In this document: positions 63,312 to 64,000 of the stretch, piece by piece | How positions within the stretch are numbered: position 1 is the first letter of the stretch | Layout of the letters: the number at the start of each line of letters is the position of its first letter | Assembly (NCBI RefSeq): GCF_038002825.1 | Contig: NZ_JBBODF010000001.1 | Coordinates: forward strand, 3,348,001 to 3,412,000 | DNA: 64,000 nucleotides | Direction of reading: 5' to 3' | Source of the DNA: Paenibacillus sp. FSL H8-0048 | Lineage (GTDB): Bacteria > Bacillota > Bacilli > Paenibacillales > Paenibacillaceae | Made by a program: the position numbers and the translations under genes | The notes under the pieces: model-generated | Databases searched by the model: none | What the model saw: the letters and a program-made list of their open reading frames with translations, nothing else | Told to the model about the DNA's origin: nothing

Positions 63312-64000
63312 TCATCCTCCTTTTAGGAAATTGACGTAGGCCTGTTCCACATACTGCTTGAACTGAACCATAAACGCCTGCTCATCGAATTTGCGTGCAT
63401 GGCCCATAATCTGGTCGATATCCCACGCATAGGACTCCACCTCATCAATGGCCTTAAGCAAATCATCAACTTCCTGGTGCTGGAAAAATACGCCGTTAAC
63501 GTATGGAATAATCGTGTCCAGCGCTCCCCCGGCCTGATAGGCGATAACCGGTCTTCCAGCAGCATTCGCCTCCAGCGGCGTGATGCCGAAATCCTCTTCC
63601 CCCGGGAAAACAAACGCCCGGCACTGGGACATCAGCCCTGTGACTTCCTCATCCTCCAGCCGGCCCAGAAACGATACATTTCCCTTGGCCATGCCTTCCA
63701 GACGCTTGCGGTCCGGTCCGTCCCCGACAATATACAGCTTCAGACCGTTACGGTTGAACGCCTCCACCGCCAGATCGATCCGCTTGTAGGAGACCAGCCG
63801 CGAGACAATCAGATAATAATCTCCAATGCTCGGGGAGCTGGTGAAGCGGGCCGTATTGATCGGCGGGAAAATCACATCGGAATCCCGGTGGTAATAGTTC
63901 TGAATCCGCGTCTTCACGACGGAGGAGTTGGCGACGAACTGGTTCACATTTTTGGAGGTGCGCTGATCCCAGTTCTTGAGCCGCTGCATATACACCTTAA
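63312..64000 (-). CDS. GT4-family glycosyltransferase, N-terminus outside window
   Basis: C-terminal part (about 229 residues) of a GT-B glycosyltransferase. The segment QFVANSSVVKTRIQNYYHRD then VIFPPINTARF ends the acceptor domain; the nucleotide-sugar domain shows YYLIVSRLVSYKRIDLAVEAF, LYIVGDGPDRKRLEG, VSFLGRLEDEEV and the ExxxxE donor motif FVFPGEEDFGITPLEANAAGRPVIAYQAGGALDT. The frame is open to base 64000, so the GTG at 63995 is not the true start. It is upstream of, and 4 bp from, the UDP-glucose dehydrogenase gene. It probably adds a sugar (mannose or glucuronate) to exopolysaccharide. Confidence 0.93.
   Translation of the reverse strand, partial: KVYMQRLKNWDQRTSKNVNQFVANSSVVKTRIQNYYHRDSDVIFPPINTARFTSSPSIGDYYLIVSRLVSYKRIDLAVEAFNRNGLKLYIVGDGPDRKRLEGMAKGNVSFLGRLEDEEVTGLMSQCRAFVFPGEEDFGITPLEANAAGRPVIAYQAGGALDTIIPYVNGVFFQHQEVDDLLKAIDEVESYAWDIDQIMGHARKFDEQAFMVQFKQYVEQAYVNFLKGG

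Overview
The window reads as chromosome of a Paenibacillus-like member of the Bacillales. This is inferred from gene content only: a YesM/YesN two-component pair beside CUT1 sugar-ABC genes with no ATPase, a Btr-type AraC regulator fused to a siderophore-binding domain, a UgtP-like glucosyltransferase, a SleB-type hydrolase, a YvgK-like molybdate regulator, many GTG/TTG starts behind strong AGGAGG-type ribosome sites, and moderately GC-rich coding DNA with AT-rich gaps. No rRNA, tRNA, CRISPR or prophage was seen.

Layout. 0-3.1 kb: an M23 peptidase (cut by the window edge) and a bactofilin whose C-terminal tail is split off by an IS1182-family element. 3.1-4.9 kb: an ABC-2 exporter. 5.4-10 kb: a lone glutamate synthase large subunit. 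10.4-13.6 kb: a YhgE/Pip membrane protein and its probable TetR regulator. 13.9-18 kb: a lipid glycosyltransferase, a cell-wall hydrolase, an RNA cyclic phosphodiesterase and a D-2-hydroxyacid dehydrogenase. 18.6-23 kb: a chemoreceptor, a dGTPase and a polysaccharide deacetylase. 23-27.7 kb: a YvgK-like regulator, then an iron-siderophore island (Btr-like regulator, Fur-type box, binding lipoprotein, FhuF-like protein). 27.7-37 kb: a heparinase II/III-family lyase with its oligosaccharide ABC genes, divergent from a YesM/YesN pair. 37.4-39.4 kb: ModB/ModA without ModC, and a broken gene joining an ECF sigma N-terminus to another protein's tail. 40-45.7 kb: a complete five-gene oligopeptide ABC operon. 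46-52.4 kb: a WYL regulator, a VWA-less orphan, an M50-like protease, a coiled-coil membrane protein, AIM24, Dps with a PerR-like box, and a CPA1 antiporter. 52.5-64 kb: secreted glycosidases (a clan GH-A-like enzyme and two GH26-PA14 mannanases) beside ManC, UDP-glucose dehydrogenase and a glycosyltransferase. The larger GH26 gene is preceded by a clear c-di-GMP-I (GEMM) riboswitch, so the last region looks like exopolysaccharide synthesis and remodelling tied to c-di-GMP.

The most unusual material is intergenic. Five loci carry short tandem arrays with a 51-bp period, each unit holding a palindrome. Two unrelated-looking arrays (37.1 kb and 61.6 kb) share one frame: CCCATT, then a 19-bp palindromic core, then a 26-bp tail starting CATTT. 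The core differs between loci, and inside the 61.6 kb array both arms change together so pairing is kept. Separately, two roughly 190-200-bp elements (18.4 kb, opposite orientation; 61.1 kb) share conserved blocks but have different, internally complementary nested stems. Both patterns suggest selection on hairpin structure and look like candidate undescribed repeat or RNA families.
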